Below are positions 50,239 to 52,164 of a DNA stretch of 52,164 nt, one piece after another. Source of the stretch: Caulobacteraceae bacterium (GTDB lineage: Bacteria > Pseudomonadota > Alphaproteobacteria > Caulobacterales > Caulobacteraceae); NCBI GenBank assembly GCA_947441065.1, contig CANESI010000017.1:1-52164 (forward strand). The letters are read 5' to 3'. The translations under genes and the position numbers were made by a program. Numbering within the stretch: the stretch's first letter is position 1; every line of letters begins with the position of its first letter. A model generated the notes under the pieces. The model made no database searches. It was not told where the DNA came from and was given only the letters and a program-made list of their open reading frames with translations.

Positions 50239-50580
50239 ATGAATGGAATCATGACGTCACGACTTGCAAAATTTTCGATTGGCCAAGTGGTCAAGCACCG
50301 GATTTTCGCCTTCCGAGGCGTGATCTTCGATGTCGATCCGCAGTTCAACAATACTGAGGAATGGTGGAACTCCATCCCCGAAGAGGTGCGGCCGCGCAAG
50401 GACCAGCCCTTCTATCACCTGTTGGCTGAGAACGATCAGAACAGCTATGTCGCCTATGTGTCCGAGCAGAACCTCCTGCCCGACGAGACCGGTGAGCCTG
50501 TCGGCCACCCCCATACGGCGCTCATGTTCGAAGGCTTCAATGAGGGCCAATACCGTCCGCGCTCGCGCATGGCCCACTAG
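50239..50580 (+). CDS. hspQ: HspQ heat-shock / YccV-type hemimethylated-DNA-binding-like protein
   Basis: A 113-residue protein with AKFSIGQVVKHRIFAFRGVIFDVDP, then YHLLAENDQNSYVAYVSEQNLLPD, the HspQ/YccV signature. In enterobacteria HspQ is an adaptor or substrate of Lon. A second ATG at 50251 would shorten it by four residues and is equally plausible. It stands alone between two leftward genes. Confidence 0.93.
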   Translation: MNGIMTSRLAKFSIGQVVKHRIFAFRGVIFDVDPQFNNTEEWWNSIPEEVRPRKDQPFYHLLAENDQNSYVAYVSEQNLLPDETGEPVGHPHTALMFEGFNEGQYRPRSRMAH

Positions 50581-50595
50581 CCCCAGCCTATTGGG

Positions 50596-52164
50596 TTACG
50601 GCCCCTTACGCCGCTCATCCTTACGCCAGCGGACCGACAGCTTGCCGTCGCCCTGACTGGCCAATTTCGAGATGATCGCCAGACGGCGGCTGACCCGCCA
50701 CTCGACCTGAGCCGAGGGGCCTTCGCGGCCGCCGCCCGTCAGTTCGACATAGATATTGTCGGTGACATATTTCCCGCCAGATACGGTAACGCCTGATCCC
50801 GCCGTACCGCCCCCGAGGGCCAAGCGATCCAAACCGGCAAAGCTGCGAAGATTGCCGATCACATCAAGCCCGCCACCGGTCGCCAGACCGGTAACAGCAG
50901 AGGCCAACTGTGCCGCCTCTAAGGGTGATAGCTGTGAAGCGGAGCGGCCAAACAGCACCTGAGAAAGGACCTCGTCATTCGGCAGGACCGGGGTCGATGT
51001 CAAGCTGATCAAGGGCTTGGCCGCGGTTCCCTTAATCACGATCACCGCCGTGAGGTTGGTATCTTCACGGGTCGCGGTCAGGTCCAGCCGGATACGGTCT
51101 GGCCGTGTGGCCAGATAGATGGCGCCGCGATCATCGAAGGTGAACCGCTTGCCTGCAAAATCATATTCGCCGCGAACGACGGTGGCCTTACCGCTAAGGA
51201 CCGGGGCAGCGGTGTTCCCGGTTACCCGTGCATCCATCGCCAGTTCCGCATCCAAGCCACGGCCCCGAACAAATATCCCGCGCGCGGCTTGCAGCCGAAC
51301 ATCCAGGGCCACCGCTGGAACCTTGATCGCCGCCTTTTCTGCGACCTGTTCGACGACGGGCCGGTTGCGTTCGATCACATCCAAAGACACCACAGAGGCT
51401 GTGGTTCGGGCATCTCCAACCACTTCGGCATGATCGATGATCAGATCACCGGTCGCGGTCGCTCGGCCATCGGCAGCGCGAATGATGGTTGCCGTGCCGC
51501 TTGCGCTGGCCTCCACCAGTTCATTATCGATCAGCTTAAAGCGCTTCAGGGCTAAGGTCAGGGAACTGGGGGCGTCCCGGCCCAGACCAACAAGCCCCTG
51601 CCCGGTTACAGTTCCTCCCGAACCATCATTGGCGCTTAGGCTCTTGACACTCACCTGATCGGCCGAAGCCTCAGCATGGAGGGCAAGATCGCGCAGACGC
51701 AAACCTGCGGCCACATCATCAAATGAGCCCTTGATCAGGTCGGCAGAACCCTGAAACTGCGGCTTGGCGAGTGTACCTGCAAGGGTGCCATGGGCGTCGA
51801 CCAGACCCGCCACCGCCTGATTGCCACTGAAAAATAGGTCCCAGATCGGCTTGATCTCGCCGGTAACATCCACGCGGCCCGTCATCGGGCGATCCCGGAC
51901 CAGCGCAATTCTAAACGGCTGAGCACTTGCCTGAGTGGGAAGGTCCACCTGCGTTTGCGCCTTCAGGCCCTGACCATTGCTGGTCTGGGCGTCGATCGAC
52001 ATTTTGCCATTGTCCAGACGCCCCTTGACCCATCCATCAAGCGCTAAGGACAGGGGTGCATCGGCGGCCCTCGCGCCTGAAAACTGCAGGTCGCCTTGAC
52101 CTGTCAGCTGATCCCCCCGCCCGGCCAGCGAGAGGGACCCTTGCACCGTACCGGCCAAGTCCTC
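50596..52164 (-). CDS. tamB: TamB-like translocation/assembly protein, N-terminus cut by window edge
   Basis: The visible 522 codons are open to the right edge, so this is the C-terminal part of a longer protein; TamB proteins usually exceed 1200 residues. The sequence is beta-rich throughout (e.g. GRATATGDLIIDHAEVVGDART; YLATRPDRIRLDLTATRED). It ends with the DUF490 pattern LPNDEVLSQVLFGRSASQLSPLEAAQLASAV ... GGKYVTDNIYVELTGG ... VEWRVSRRLAIISKL. TamB spans the periplasm and helps lipid transport or outer-membrane protein assembly with a TamA partner, which would be expected just beyond the edge. Confidence 0.92.
   Translation of the reverse strand, partial: EDLAGTVQGSLSLAGRGDQLTGQGDLQFSGARAADAPLSLALDGWVKGRLDNGKMSIDAQTSNGQGLKAQTQVDLPTQASAQPFRIALVRDRPMTGRVDVTGEIKPIWDLFFSGNQAVAGLVDAHGTLAGTLAKPQFQGSADLIKGSFDDVAAGLRLRDLALHAEASADQVSVKSLSANDGSGGTVTGQGLVGLGRDAPSSLTLALKRFKLIDNELVEASASGTATIIRAADGRATATGDLIIDHAEVVGDARTTASVVSLDVIERNRPVVEQVAEKAAIKVPAVALDVRLQAARGIFVRGRGLDAELAMDARVTGNTAAPVLSGKATVVRGEYDFAGKRFTFDDRGAIYLATRPDRIRLDLTATREDTNLTAVIVIKGTAAKPLISLTSTPVLPNDEVLSQVLFGRSASQLSPLEAAQLASAVTGLATGGGLDVIGNLRSFAGLDRLALGGGTAGSGVTVSGGKYVTDNIYVELTGGGREGPSAQVEWRVSRRLAIISKLASQGDGKLSVRWRKDERRKGP

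Overview
The window looks like chromosomal DNA of an alphaproteobacterium, most likely a Caulobacterales-type organism. The grounds are a moderately high G+C content, a guaB-rsmB-guaA cluster next to rlmE and a Ppx/GppA gene, hspQ, a tamB-like gene, and short intergenic palindromes of the kind common in that group. This taxonomic guess is inference. No rRNA, tRNA or CRISPR array was seen. Both ends cut a gene: a giant exoprotein on the left and a TamB-like protein on the right.

Left block (1-8200, minus strand): a two-partner secretion locus. A TpsB-type outer-membrane transporter is followed 14 bases later by a TpsA exoprotein of more than 2157 residues. The exoprotein has an N-terminal secretion domain, about 12 repeats of roughly 59 residues, and then MBG domains, four of which are almost identical 240-bp units that run off the edge.

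Stressosome block (8450-15100, plus strand): a small secreted protein, then one compact operon. Its genes are an RsbR with an N-terminal globin-coupled-sensor domain, RsbS, a single protein joining an RsbT kinase to an RsbX/SpoIIE phosphatase, a hybrid histidine kinase, and a response regulator with an HD-GYP c-di-GMP phosphodiesterase domain. The likely logic is gas or redox sensing by a stressosome that feeds a phosphorelay and ends in c-di-GMP breakdown. A GAF-GGDEF-EAL protein lies 3 kb downstream.

Middle block (15100-37600): metabolic and envelope genes. These include three crotonase-family proteins, a thiolase, a lipoprotein sulfatase, a DUF3604/parvulin/HupE-UreJ cluster, a copper cluster (TolC lipoprotein, short multicopper oxidase, CopC), a D-aminoacylase-family amidohydrolase, a DUF885 peptidase-like protein, an RluF/RluB-type pseudouridine synthase, a BaiN/HI0933-type flavoprotein, and a Phd-VapC type toxin-antitoxin pair. 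Palindromic repeats fill the gaps on both sides of the flavoprotein gene.

Island (38464-43668): a 5.2-kb A+T-rich element sits exactly at the 3' end of guaA, between 15-bp identical repeats. It carries two tyrosine recombinases, a Sel1-repeat secreted protein, a protein with an HUH-like motif and a YxxK motif, and three tiny overlapping genes, one of them ribbon-helix-helix-like. Reading the left repeat in the guaA frame rebuilds the guaA C-terminus with its own stop codon, five bases before slyX. The ancestral order was therefore guaA-slyX.

Right block (43650-52164): guaA, rsmB and guaB as an overlapping operon, then rlmE, a Ppx/GppA phosphatase, hspQ and the 3' part of a tamB-like gene.
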